From positions 120,056 through 184,055 of the forward strand of contig NZ_JAJNKE010000002.1 in the NCBI RefSeq assembly GCF_021043395.1: 64,000 nucleotides of DNA. The letters are read 5' to 3'. The translations under genes and the position numbers were made by a program. The notes beneath the pieces were generated by a model. That model saw nothing but the letters and a program-made list of their open reading frames with translations. It had not been told where the DNA came from and did not search any database. The stretch is from Clostridium guangxiense. Lineage in GTDB: Bacteria; Bacillota; Clostridia; Clostridiales; Clostridiaceae. Of the stretch, positions 8,118 to 17,271 are shown piece after piece (the stretch's first letter is position 1; each line of letters starts with the position of its first letter).

Positions 8118-10586
8118 ATGATTAGCGGTTATAAGCAGCTTACGGGAAGGTATCTAAAAGCTAATAAAAGGAGAAGTATACTTACTATTATTGGTATAAT
8201 TTTATCTGTGGCATTGATTTCTTCTATAGGATTTTTTCTAAAAGGGCTACAGAAGGCGGAAATAGAAAGTATGGAAAGTCAGTATGGTTCATGGCATGTA
8301 GCATACCAAAAGGTAGATAATAATTTGTTATCTAAGATAAAAGGTAATCCTAAAGTGTCTATGAGTGGACTTTTTGAACAAGGAAAAGAGATAAAGCTTG
8401 AAAAAGGAGTTTCAATTGTTCCAGATATAGCAACGGATAGGGCGCTAGAACTTTTACCATATAAATTAAAAAGTGGAACCTTTCCAAACAATGAAAAAGA
8501 AATTGCCGTGGAAAAATGGATTTTGAAATATTTAAAAAAAGGTGCTAAGCTTGGAGATACAATAGAATTAAATAATAAAAAGTATAAATTAGTTGGAATT
8601 TTACAGGATAATGCTCAAAGCCAGGATGAAAATAAAGGAATAATGCTTTGCAAAAGTAATAATATAGATATAAGTAAAGCAACGTTACTTGTAAGAATAA
8701 ATTCTAAAGCTAACCTAAAAAAAGCAGTTAATGAATTAAAAAGTTTGGGAACTAAGAAAGCAGTTATAGATAATAGGCATGTTGTTGATTTAGAGGGGGG
8801 AGGAGACGATGCAAATACTAAGGCTATGTATAGCGTTGTTGCTGTAATTATTGGAATAGTACTAATTGCAACAATTGCTGTAATATATAATTCATTTCAA
8901 ATAAGTGTTGTGGAAAGAATAAAGCAATTTGGGCTTTTAAGAGCTGTGGGTATGACACCAAGGCAGCTTAGGGTTATTGTTTTAAGAGAAGCCTCTATTT
9001 TAGCTGTAATTTCTATACCAATTGGATTAATATGTGGAATTATAGCTATTAATGGTATTAGTATCGCATTTAAATTAATAGGTGCAGATAATTTTACATT
9101 GATGAAAATTTCTATATCTCCATCAGTAATATTAATAAGTGCAGTAATAGGAATTATCTCTGTTTATTTATCAGCCCTGCTTCCAGCATACTTTGCAGGA
9201 AGAATTTCACCACTTGTTGCAATAAGTAGTAAAGCATCTATAACGAAAGAAAAAATAAAAAGAAGAAAAAGCACAATATTAAAGACGATTTTTGGTTTCG
9301 AAGGCAATTTGGCATCAAAAAATATCAAACGAAATAAGAAAAGGTACAGAATAACAGTATTTTCTATAGTAATAAGTGTGGTTTTATTTGTAACTTTTAA
9401 ATCTTTTATGGATATGGCTTTGAATTTTAATAGCACCTCAAATGAGTTAAGCAAAATTCATTTTTCTGTTGAGGAAAATGGCAAGAATTCTACAGGAAAG
9501 ACTATAGATGATGATATTATAAATTCTATTAATGGTTTAAGCGTCGTAAAAAAAGTTTACAAAGTATATGATAAGTCAGTTTTTAAGGAATATGTAGACA
9601 CTAATAAAGAAATAGATGATGTTAAAGATCTTGGAAAGTTCTATGAGAGAGAAGAGTTAAATGGTAAGGAAAAAACAGTACTTGAGCAGGGAACTGTATC
9701 TATATATGATGATAATTCCATGGAAGCAGCTAAAAATTATCTAGAGAAAGGCAGCATTGATGTAAATAATGAAAATGGAGTTATCGTTATAAACAAAAAT
9801 ATTATATTAAATCAAAAAACTAAGAAAAACTATAAAGGAAAAGTTTTAGATATAAAGCCTGGAGATGAAATAGATCTAAAATATATAAACAATGAAAAAG
9901 GAATTGGATCAACAAAGAAGGCTAAAGTAACTGCGGTTTTAAATGATGACCCATTTGAACCTGATTTAGCCTGTAAGGGAGTAAAGCTTATAACAACTGA
10001 AAAAGTGTTAAAAAACTTAACAGGTGCTAATAGCATTAAACCTGTGGCGCTAAATATTGAATTAAAGGATGTAAAGTCAGAAGAAGAAGCTAAAACTCAA
10101 ATTCAAAATGTAGTAGCAAGTAATCCAAATTTGCAGGTTATAAACTATATAGACATGAACAGAGAAGTAGGTTCTGCATCGTTAATGGTTAAAATATTGA
10201 TATATGGCTTTGTAATTGTAGTATCTTTAATAGGAAGTGTAAATATAGTAAACACTTTAACTACAAATATAATTTTAAGGAAAAGAGAATTTGCAGCTTT
10301 GAAGGCTATAGGTTTTACACAAAAGGGACTTAAGAAAATGATTGTATTAGAAGGAATCTTATATGGAGTAGTTGGTACTGTATACGGTTCAGTAATATCA
10401 TGTGGACTTTCGTATCTTATGTATAAAGGTATGAGTGGGATACAGGAATCTCAGTGGAGTATACCTTGGACAGCGATTGGGATAGCGGGTTTGGCAGCAA
10501 TAATAATAGGGTATCTATCTGTACTTTCACCACTGGCAAGAATAAACAGAGAAAATATAATAGAGACAATAAGAGAAGACAGTTAA
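8118..10586 (+). CDS. FtsX-like ABC transporter permease
   Basis: An 822-residue membrane protein with two FtsX-type halves. An N-terminal helix (~residues 18-40) precedes a large extracellular MacB-type periplasmic-core-like domain, then three helices (~235-375), a fourth near 410-430, a second long extracellular region (~430-690), and three final helices. The duplicated cytoplasmic motif ERIKQFGLLRAVGMTPRQL / LRKREFAALKAIGFTQKGL marks the two FtsX domains. It partners with the preceding ATPase and is followed by a response regulator and kinase, suggesting a sensed substrate such as a peptide antibiotic. Confidence 0.9.
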   Translation: MISGYKQLTGRYLKANKRRSILTIIGIILSVALISSIGFFLKGLQKAEIESMESQYGSWHVAYQKVDNNLLSKIKGNPKVSMSGLFEQGKEIKLEKGVSIVPDIATDRALELLPYKLKSGTFPNNEKEIAVEKWILKYLKKGAKLGDTIELNNKKYKLVGILQDNAQSQDENKGIMLCKSNNIDISKATLLVRINSKANLKKAVNELKSLGTKKAVIDNRHVVDLEGGGDDANTKAMYSVVAVIIGIVLIATIAVIYNSFQISVVERIKQFGLLRAVGMTPRQLRVIVLREASILAVISIPIGLICGIIAINGISIAFKLIGADNFTLMKISISPSVILISAVIGIISVYLSALLPAYFAGRISPLVAISSKASITKEKIKRRKSTILKTIFGFEGNLASKNIKRNKKRYRITVFSIVISVVLFVTFKSFMDMALNFNSTSNELSKIHFSVEENGKNSTGKTIDDDIINSINGLSVVKKVYKVYDKSVFKEYVDTNKEIDDVKDLGKFYEREELNGKEKTVLEQGTVSIYDDNSMEAAKNYLEKGSIDVNNENGVIVINKNIILNQKTKKNYKGKVLDIKPGDEIDLKYINNEKGIGSTKKAKVTAVLNDDPFEPDLACKGVKLITTEKVLKNLTGANSIKPVALNIELKDVKSEEEAKTQIQNVVASNPNLQVINYIDMNREVGSASLMVKILIYGFVIVVSLIGSVNIVNTLTTNIILRKREFAALKAIGFTQKGLKKMIVLEGILYGVVGTVYGSVISCGLSYLMYKGMSGIQESQWSIPWTAIGIAGLAAIIIGYLSVLSPLARINRENIIETIREDS

Positions 10587-10595
10587 ATAATAGGG

Positions 10596-10629
10596 AGTGT
10601 TTCATTTAAAAGAATAAATGGGACACTTC
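10596..10629 (+). terminator. Hairpin between the ABC transporter and two-component genes
   Basis: AGTGTTTCATTT (10596-10607) pairs with AAATGGGACACT (10616-10627), 12 bp with G-T pairs. Only a short T-rich stretch follows, so it may be a weak terminator or attenuator. A TATAAT hexamer at 10636-10641 just downstream could be the -10 of a separate promoter for the regulator genes, though I see no clear -35. Confidence 0.5.
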
Positions 10630-10690
10630 TTATGTTATAATCTAAATTAGGAAAAACTGTAGTCTTTACTTTAAATTTGAGGTGGTTAAA

Positions 10691-11386
10691 ATGTTTAAAA
10701 TACTATTAGTAGAGGATGATGAGGCTTTAGCACTTGGAATAGAATTTACACTTCAAGAAGAAGGATATAAAGTTTTTAGGGCAGGAACCCTTAAAGAAGG
10801 AAAAAGTATATTTGAAACTGAAGCGTTAGAATTGATTATTTTAGATGTAAGTTTACCAGATGGAAGTGGATATTCTTTATGTAAATATATAAGAACGAAA
10901 AGTGAAGTGCCAATAATGTTTCTTACTGCTCTAGATGAAGAAGTTAATATAGTGCTTGGATTAGAAATTGGTGGAGATGACTACATGACAAAACCCTTTG
11001 GAGTGAGGGAATTTTTGTCTAGGATTAAAGTATTAATAAGAAGAAATAATAAAAATCATACTAATAAGAATAAACTCACTAGTGGCGATATTACTGTGGA
11101 CGTATCTACAGCTGCCGTTAATAAAGGTGAAAATAAAATTACACTTACTGCTCAGGAATATAAACTACTTTTAATATTCATGAATAAGCCCAACACACTT
11201 CTTAAAAGAAGCGAAATACTGAAAGAACTTACAGAAGATGAGGAGGTTTTTTTTGACGAAAATACACTTTCTGTTTATATTAAGAGAATTAGAGAAAAAA
11301 TAGAGAGAAATGACAAAGAACCTAAGTATATAATAACTAAAAGAGGCTTAGGGTACATGTGGAATAAGCCAGTTGCTAAGGAGTAG
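10691..11386 (+). CDS. OmpR-family response regulator
   Basis: A 231-residue two-domain regulator. The receiver domain carries the acidic pocket EDDEA near the N-terminus, the phospho-acceptor Asp at residue 52 (LIILDVSLPDG) and the conserved Lys in DYMTKPFG. The C-terminal winged helix ends with the OmpR signature VYIKRIREKIE...YIITKRGLGYMW. I choose ATG 10691, preceded by GAGGTGG, over the in-frame GTG at 10682 that lies within that ribosome binding site. It is encoded 5 bp before its cognate kinase and after an ABC exporter it probably controls. Confidence 0.93.
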   Translation: MFKILLVEDDEALALGIEFTLQEEGYKVFRAGTLKEGKSIFETEALELIILDVSLPDGSGYSLCKYIRTKSEVPIMFLTALDEEVNIVLGLEIGGDDYMTKPFGVREFLSRIKVLIRRNNKNHTNKNKLTSGDITVDVSTAAVNKGENKITLTAQEYKLLLIFMNKPNTLLKRSEILKELTEDEEVFFDENTLSVYIKRIREKIERNDKEPKYIITKRGLGYMWNKPVAKE

Positions 11387-11391
11387 ATGAA

Positions 11392-12630
11392 ATGGGAAAG
11401 TATTTTGTAAATCCGGAATTAAAAAAAAGCTCAATTATTCTTCTTTTTATAAACTGTATATTTTTAATTACCACTTTAGCTATAATAAAAATAAATAATG
11501 ATAATTTAAAAGAGGGATATATAAAGAGTATTGGAGTTATAACTGAAAAAATAAATGAAAAAAATCCTGAATTACTGCAATATATAATTCCATCAGTAAC
11601 AAAAGAAGCTCAAACCAAAGATGCAGAAAGTGGAATAAAAATTCTTAAGCAATATGGACTTACTAAGGATTTAGAAGATAGGCTTTTTCCTTATGTTAAT
11701 AAAGCTATTTTAAATAATATATATTGTATTATTATTTTATTTTTTATTATGTCAGCATTGCTTTTTCTTATTAACTATTTTGAGTATGCTTATTTTTATG
11801 AAAGAATACGAAAAATTACAAAAGCAGCTAAGAAGGTAATAGAAGGTCAGTATGATATTGCAATAGATGAAGATAAAGAAGGGGATTTTTCAAAACTTGC
11901 AAATTCTTTCAACTCTATGAAGGGGGTAATAAGAAATAATATCGATTCGTTAAATAAAGAAAAACAATTTTTAGTTAATTTGTTGTCAGATATATCTCAT
12001 CAATTAAAAACTCCACTTTCATCAATGATTTTATACAATGATATTTTACTTACCAAGGAACTTTCAAAAGAAAAAAGACAGTTATTTCTGGAAAACAATA
12101 AAAAACAGCTGTACAGAATGGATTGGCTTATAAAAAGTATATTAAAGCTTGCAAGGTTAGATGCCAGAGCAATAGAGTTTTCAAAAGAAAGTATAAGCTT
12201 AAATGAAACTATTGAAAATTCAATTGATGCGCTTAGAGAAAAAGCAGGTGAAGCAAAGGTTTCTGTGATTTTCAAGAAAACAGATGATATAAATTTTGAG
12301 CATGATAGAAGATGGATGGAGGAAGCTTTTATCAATATAATTAAAAATGATATAGAGCATACACCAGGTGGTGGAGAAATAAAAATTGACATAATAGAGA
12401 ACTCTATTTATGTAAGAATTGAAATAGTTGATACAGGGGAAGGTATAAGTAAAGCTGATTTACCCAATGTATTTAAAAGATTTTATAAGGCGAAAAATTC
12501 AAGCAGCAATTCGGTAGGAATAGGGTTATCTCTTTCAAAGTCCATAATTGAAGCACATAATGGTATAATTGAGGTACAAAGTAAGCTTAAAATTGGAAGT
12601 AAATTTATTATTACTTTTCTTAAGTACTAG
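11392..12630 (+). CDS. Membrane sensor histidine kinase
   Basis: A 412-residue kinase with two membrane helices (~residues 16-32 and ~105-128) flanking a ~70-residue extracellular sensor segment, then a HAMP-like linker. The dimerisation/phosphoacceptor motif SDISHQLKTPLS places the phosphorylated His at residue 203. The N box (FINIIKNDIEHT), G1 (DTGEGI), F box and G2 (SVGIGLSLSKSII) of the ATPase domain follow. The N box reads KND rather than KNA. It is co-transcribed with the response regulator 5 bp upstream. The extracellular loop is larger than in intramembrane-sensing BceS kinases, so direct ligand sensing is possible. Confidence 0.92.
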   Translation: MGKYFVNPELKKSSIILLFINCIFLITTLAIIKINNDNLKEGYIKSIGVITEKINEKNPELLQYIIPSVTKEAQTKDAESGIKILKQYGLTKDLEDRLFPYVNKAILNNIYCIIILFFIMSALLFLINYFEYAYFYERIRKITKAAKKVIEGQYDIAIDEDKEGDFSKLANSFNSMKGVIRNNIDSLNKEKQFLVNLLSDISHQLKTPLSSMILYNDILLTKELSKEKRQLFLENNKKQLYRMDWLIKSILKLARLDARAIEFSKESISLNETIENSIDALREKAGEAKVSVIFKKTDDINFEHDRRWMEEAFINIIKNDIEHTPGGGEIKIDIIENSIYVRIEIVDTGEGISKADLPNVFKRFYKAKNSSSNSVGIGLSLSKSIIEAHNGIIEVQSKLKIGSKFIITFLKY

Positions 12631-12759
12631 ATTATGCTTTAAAGGAATATCAATAAAAATTTATGTTGTTAATGGATTCTAAGGATTATATGATTAACTC
12701 AATGGCATTTATGGAAAGATTATTAATTGAAATTTAATTTAAAGAAAGGGGAAAAACGT

Positions 12760-14223
12760 ATGAAATTTGGAGTTAATACAATAAAAATTGGAACAGCGGA
12801 TGCAGTTATAGTTCCTGTAACATACAAAAATTTTGATAAAGCAAAAGGTTTTGAAAATACAGTTAGGCATTTGTTTGACACTGAAAGATTCAAAGCAGAG
12901 TTTAACGAAATATTTACTTTGTCTTGTTTAAAAGATGATAATTACCAAAACTTAGTGTTTATTGGACTTGGTAAGGAAAAAGAGGTAACAAGTGAAAAAA
13001 TAAGAGTTGCCTTTTCAACAGTAATTAAGAAATGCAGAAAACTTAAAGTAGAAAAAGTATATGTAAACTCTATATATGTTGAAGGATTAGGCTTTAATGA
13101 GTTAGTAAATGCTATGATAGAAGGCATTGGTTTTGGAGACTATAAATTCAATAAATATAAAAGTGATAAAAAAGAGCAAAAGGATATAGAAATATGCATA
13201 GGAAATGTGCCTTCTTCAGAAAAGGGAAAAGAGGTTAAAGAGTACATTGCAGAAGCTGCCACTTTAATTGAAACGACTTTATTTGCTAGGGATCTTGTAA
13301 ATGAACCAGCTAATATTATGACACCGAAGGCTCTTGCAGAAGCAGCTAGTGATGCAGGTAGAAAGTGTGGTTTTGAAGTAGAGGTATTTGATAAAGCTCA
13401 AATTGAAGAACTTAATATGAAGGCATTTTTGTCTGTAACTGCTGGCTCAGAAAATTCTCCAAAACTTATAGTAATGAGGTATTTTGGCGACAAAGATAGC
13501 AAAGAAATATTGGGTTTTGTAGGAAAGGGGCTTACTTATGATTCTGGTGGATATTCCATAAAAACTAATAGTGGAATGGTAACAATGAAATCAGATATGG
13601 GTGGCGGAGCAGCAGTTATAGGAGCAATAAGCGCAGTAGCTAAAAGAAAGCTTAAAGTAAATGTTATAGCAGTAGTTGCAGCTTGTGAAAATCTTATTTC
13701 TGGAGGAGCGTATAAACCAGGAGATATTATTAGTTCTATGGCTGAAAAAAGCATTGAGGTTTTAAGTACAGATGCAGAAGGAAGACTTACTCTTGCTGAT
13801 GCTGTCTATTATGCAGTTTCAAGGGAAAATGTTACTAAGATTATTGATATAGCAACGCTTACGGGAGCAGCCTTAACTGCATTGGGTATAACTACTACAG
13901 CTGTTGTAACTAATGATAAGGATTTTTATAATGAACTTGAAAATGCTTCTTATAAGTCTGGAGAAAAAGTATGGATGCTTCCAGCTTTTGATGAATACAA
14001 AGAGCTTATAAAATCTGATATAGCTGACCTTAAAAATGTTGGAGGCAAATTTGCAGGAACAATAACAGCAGGACTATTTATAGGCGAATTTGTAAAGAAA
14101 AAACCATGGCTTCATCTAGATATAGCAGGAACAGCATGGAGAGACAATAAAGAAGGCTATTTTTCAAAAGGTGGAACAGGTGTAGGAGTTAGAACGCTTT
14201 ATTATTTAGCTAAAAATGAATAA
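12760..14223 (+). CDS. pepA: Leucyl aminopeptidase (M17 family)
   Basis: Cytosolic metallo-aminopeptidase of 488 residues. The N-terminal macro-like domain spans roughly residues 1-150 and the catalytic domain the rest. The two-metal site is visible: Lys in GKGLTYDSGGYSIK, Asp of YDSGG, Asp of KSDMGGGAAV, and the Asp/Glu of LSTDAEGRLTLAD with the catalytic Arg. The start is ATG 12760, eight bases after AAAGGGGAA. A TTG further upstream (12727) lacks a ribosome binding site. It is transcribed alone, ending in a clear terminator. It probably serves peptide turnover. Confidence 0.93.
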   Translation: MKFGVNTIKIGTADAVIVPVTYKNFDKAKGFENTVRHLFDTERFKAEFNEIFTLSCLKDDNYQNLVFIGLGKEKEVTSEKIRVAFSTVIKKCRKLKVEKVYVNSIYVEGLGFNELVNAMIEGIGFGDYKFNKYKSDKKEQKDIEICIGNVPSSEKGKEVKEYIAEAATLIETTLFARDLVNEPANIMTPKALAEAASDAGRKCGFEVEVFDKAQIEELNMKAFLSVTAGSENSPKLIVMRYFGDKDSKEILGFVGKGLTYDSGGYSIKTNSGMVTMKSDMGGGAAVIGAISAVAKRKLKVNVIAVVAACENLISGGAYKPGDIISSMAEKSIEVLSTDAEGRLTLADAVYYAVSRENVTKIIDIATLTGAALTALGITTTAVVTNDKDFYNELENASYKSGEKVWMLPAFDEYKELIKSDIADLKNVGGKFAGTITAGLFIGEFVKKKPWLHLDIAGTAWRDNKEGYFSKGGTGVGVRTLYYLAKNE

Positions 14224-14232
14224 ATAATTTGT

Positions 14233-14264
14233 GAGCTATAGAACTAATCTATAGCTCCTTTTTT
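14233..14264 (+). terminator. Terminator of the aminopeptidase gene
   Basis: GAGCTATAG (14233-14241) and CTATAGCTC (14249-14257) form a perfect 9-bp stem with a 7-base loop and are followed by a run of Ts to 14264. The next ~220 bp up to the converging MFS gene hold no further recognisable feature. Confidence 0.88.
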
Positions 14265-14485
14265 ATGAGAATTTTAAGTTCAAATGCAGATAGGCTTTGG
14301 CTTTTGTTTAAAAAGGTAATTTATATAACTTGTTAAAAAATACCATAATATATAAAGTTATATTATTATATATTTTCATACAGAAAATTTCATGAAAGTA
14401 TATAGTAATTTTATTATTTGAGATTTGGGTTCTTCTTTATTAACTTCATCTAAAATTAGTTAAGAATTTTCTTCAATTATTTCTT

Positions 14486-15922
14486 TTAAGCCTTATTATC
14501 TATGCACATTTCATTTATACGTGAATGAGGAAGTAGAAATACAATAATAATTGCTACTATTAAAATTAAAATTCCAAAATAATAGGTATCTCTTTGTGCA
14601 AGTAGATAAATTTCTTTATGATTCAAATTTGTAGATTTGTTGTAGAATAGTTGTCGGCATGTTAAAATCACAGTACTGCAAGCAACTCCTAAAACTTGTC
14701 CTAGATTACGCATAGTTGCTAACATTCCAGAAGCAATACCTGCATTTTTTCTAGGAGCTGAATTTAAAATAGCAGTATTTATAGATGAAACACTAAGACC
14801 ATTCCCTATTCCCATAAGGAGCAATGTGAAAATCACCATAATATAACTAGATGATTGCTTTAATGAACTCATAATAACACAACTAACGCATATAAAAACC
14901 AAACCAATACCTGCGGGTAATCGTGTACCACGTTTATCAGTAAGACTTCCTCCCAAAGGGGACATAACCATCATCATAATTGGAGATGCTAGCATTATCA
15001 TTCCAGATTGATCTGATGGTAACTTTAGTATATCTATTAAATAAAATGGTACTAAATAAGTAATCAACTGCTGCACCATATATGAAAGCATACAAACTAC
15101 ATTTGCCATGGAGAATATTTTATTTTTAAATAGGCTTAAATAAATTAAAGGTGACTCTACACGTTTTTCATGAATTATAAGTAAATTTAAGGTTAAGATA
15201 CTAAAAATCATACAACCTAAAAAATAAATTGACATCAATCCCCAACTGCTACTAAAATTAAATCCAATTGAAAAGATGCCTACTGATGTTGCAAATAAAA
15301 TTGCACCGAGCCAGTCCATATTTTTTCTTTTAGAATTTTCATTTCTATCATCGTCCATAACAACACATGTTAAAATAAAACCTAAAATGCAGAATGGTAC
15401 ATTAAAATAAAAAATTGAATGCCATGAAAAATGAGTCAATAAAAATCCACCAATAGTAGGACCTGCCGCTAATCCTATAGAAATAAATACAGAATTAATT
15501 CCAAGAGCCTTACCACGATCAGTTGAATCAAAAGTTCGACTGATAATCGCTTGAGTAATAGAAATCATAATGCTATAGCCGATTCCCTGAAAACATCTAA
15601 AAAATATTAACAAGCTTAAATTTACTGATAATATGGGAGTTATTATACATATTGTACCAAAAAAGAAAAAGCCAATTTTAAATTGTTTTTTATATCCATA
15701 GAGCTCTGCGGTTCTTCCAAAAATCAATAAAGTGCAACAGGGGATTAGAGAATATACTAAAGATAACCAACTAATACTATTTTGATTTGTACCAAATTCT
15801 TTTGCTAGTATTGGAAGAGCAAGATTCAAACTATTTATAGAGAATGATACAACCAAATTTGCCATACTAGTTACAGCAAAAATAAACCATTTGTTTTTGT
15901 GTAATCTTTTCAATAAATGCAT
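14486..15922 (-). CDS. MFS drug:H+ antiporter (DHA2-like, 14 helices)
   Basis: A 478-residue transporter with about 14 predicted membrane helices, like EmrB/QacA-type drug exporters. MFS motif A-like FGRTAELYGYKKQFKIG lies between helices 2 and 3, and the helix-5 motif C region reads SIGLAAGPTIGGFL. Translation starts at 15922 after AAAAAGGAGATGC. It is divergent from a LysR-type gene, with 109 bp between the start codons and a palindrome in that gap, so it is probably regulated by that LysR protein. The substrate is unknown. Confidence 0.9.
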   Translation of the reverse strand: MHLLKRLHKNKWFIFAVTSMANLVVSFSINSLNLALPILAKEFGTNQNSISWLSLVYSLIPCCTLLIFGRTAELYGYKKQFKIGFFFFGTICIITPILSVNLSLLIFFRCFQGIGYSIMISITQAIISRTFDSTDRGKALGINSVFISIGLAAGPTIGGFLLTHFSWHSIFYFNVPFCILGFILTCVVMDDDRNENSKRKNMDWLGAILFATSVGIFSIGFNFSSSWGLMSIYFLGCMIFSILTLNLLIIHEKRVESPLIYLSLFKNKIFSMANVVCMLSYMVQQLITYLVPFYLIDILKLPSDQSGMIMLASPIMMMVMSPLGGSLTDKRGTRLPAGIGLVFICVSCVIMSSLKQSSSYIMVIFTLLLMGIGNGLSVSSINTAILNSAPRKNAGIASGMLATMRNLGQVLGVACSTVILTCRQLFYNKSTNLNHKEIYLLAQRDTYYFGILILIVAIIIVFLLPHSRINEMCIDNKA

Positions 15923-15997
15923 CTCCTTTTTAATACTTCATTGATTTATTATAGTATACATGCTATTATTTGTTAAATAGATGTTATTGAGGATATT

Positions 15998-16014
15998 AAT
16001 TCGATTTTCGAATT
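15998..16014. promoter_or_regulatory. Palindrome in the divergent MFS/LysR control region
   Basis: AATTCGA, three bases, TCGAATT: a perfect 7-bp inverted repeat immediately upstream of the LysR ribosome binding site. LysR proteins commonly bind dyads of this general kind between divergent genes. Its position so near the start of the regulator suggests autoregulation. Confidence 0.5.
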
Positions 16015-16031
16015 GTAAAAGGAGGCTTAAA

Positions 16032-16889
16032 ATGGATACACAAAATTTACGTACTTTCATTCTTCTTTCAAAATTTAAGAATTTTACTATTACTGCTGAA
16101 AAACTATTTGTAGCACAATCAACTGTTACAAATCGTATTTCCGAATTGGAAAGAGAGGTTGGTAAAAAATTATTTATTCGAGATAAAAAACATATTCATC
16201 TTACTGAAGAGGGTACTTTATTCGAAAGTTATGCAAAGAGAATTTTAGAATTGGAGGAAAGTGCCATACAAAAAATAAATGAAACAAATTTTTATAAAAA
16301 TATAATTAGAATAGGAAGTGCTAATACTATTTATGAATGTCATTTATATCCTATTATTCAATCCTTTTTGATTTCGAATAAGGATACTTCAATTAAAATA
16401 GTACTGAATCATTCCCAGGATTTGCTTCAAATGTTAGAAGATCAAATGCTTGATATAGTTTTTTCATATGCATCCTACGATAAGTATGGGTATCAATGTA
16501 TAAATTTTGCCGTAGATGAGTTGATTTTGGTTACTAGCCCTGAAAATATTGAGTTTACAAATGGCATATATAAAAAAGATTTGTTGAAAATAAATTACCT
16601 AATGTCTGACCTCGCCTTACAAGAAACAGGACACTTCATACGATCGTTGTTCCCTCCTTATTATCAATTTAAATTTGAGATTGATAATAGCACAAAGCTA
16701 TTACAATATTTACTTAACGGTATCGGTTATAGTTTTCTGCCTAAAAGTATTGTAAAAATGTATATAGAAAATCATTCTTTAATTTCAGTTCCCTTAATAG
16801 ATTTTAATACACCGCTGATTAACAATTATTTAATTTATAGGATTAATGATAATGTAGCAGAAAAGTTTTTGTCAATGTATTTGCCTTAA
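16032..16889 (+). CDS. LysR-family transcriptional regulator
   Basis: A 285-residue LysR protein: N-terminal winged helix-turn-helix (NLRTFILLSKFKNFTITAEKLFVAQSTVTNRISELE, residues ~5-40) and a C-terminal effector-binding domain. The start is ATG 16032 after AAAGGAGG. In-frame TTG 15981 would lie upstream of the palindrome and has no ribosome binding site. It faces the DHA2-type exporter gene on the opposite strand, which is the most likely target. The effector cannot be inferred. Confidence 0.9.
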   Translation: MDTQNLRTFILLSKFKNFTITAEKLFVAQSTVTNRISELEREVGKKLFIRDKKHIHLTEEGTLFESYAKRILELEESAIQKINETNFYKNIIRIGSANTIYECHLYPIIQSFLISNKDTSIKIVLNHSQDLLQMLEDQMLDIVFSYASYDKYGYQCINFAVDELILVTSPENIEFTNGIYKKDLLKINYLMSDLALQETGHFIRSLFPPYYQFKFEIDNSTKLLQYLLNGIGYSFLPKSIVKMYIENHSLISVPLIDFNTPLINNYLIYRINDNVAEKFLSMYLP

Positions 16890-16902
16890 CGTGTATATCT
16901 CT

Positions 16903-17163
16903 ACTTTGAATTTTAGTGAAGCAATTCTTTTTGCGTTATAATAGTATATTACAAATACCTATTATCGAGGAGAAATATAATGAAGGTAAATAGTATAATT
17001 ACTGCAGCAAACACCTTGCTGCCACTTTTTATAAGTTTTTAGATGAGCTTGCTCGGCAGTCTGAATTTAGGAAGAAATCCTTACATAAGGTACCAAATTT
17101 AGTGGCAAAGGATAAGAAGCTTATGGATTTCATTTCGATAAATCGGGAAAAGATGTGGTGCAT
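16903..17163 (+). pseudogene. Internally deleted relic of the SNF2 helicase gene
   Basis: This stretch matches the helicase gene at 19554 in separated blocks. 16903-16985 matches its leader, ribosome binding site and start codon (19480-19560). About 16981-17098 matches the SWIM zinc-finger region (~19803-19930). About 17101-17134 matches ~20172-20206, and about 17135-17163 matches ~20724-20752. The junctions fall on short identities (AATGAA, TTAG and ATTT-like), as expected for deletions between micro-repeats. The frame closes after about 20 codons at TAG 17039, so no product is expected. The rest, to 17271, shows no recognised feature. Confidence 0.85.
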
Positions 17164-17271
17164 ATCAATTTAAATTTTTTACCATTAAGTTGATGAACAA
17201 TATACAAAAAATTAGTCTTAACTGCAAATGCGGATCATACTCATGCCATCGCCAATATATTGAAATTTGCA

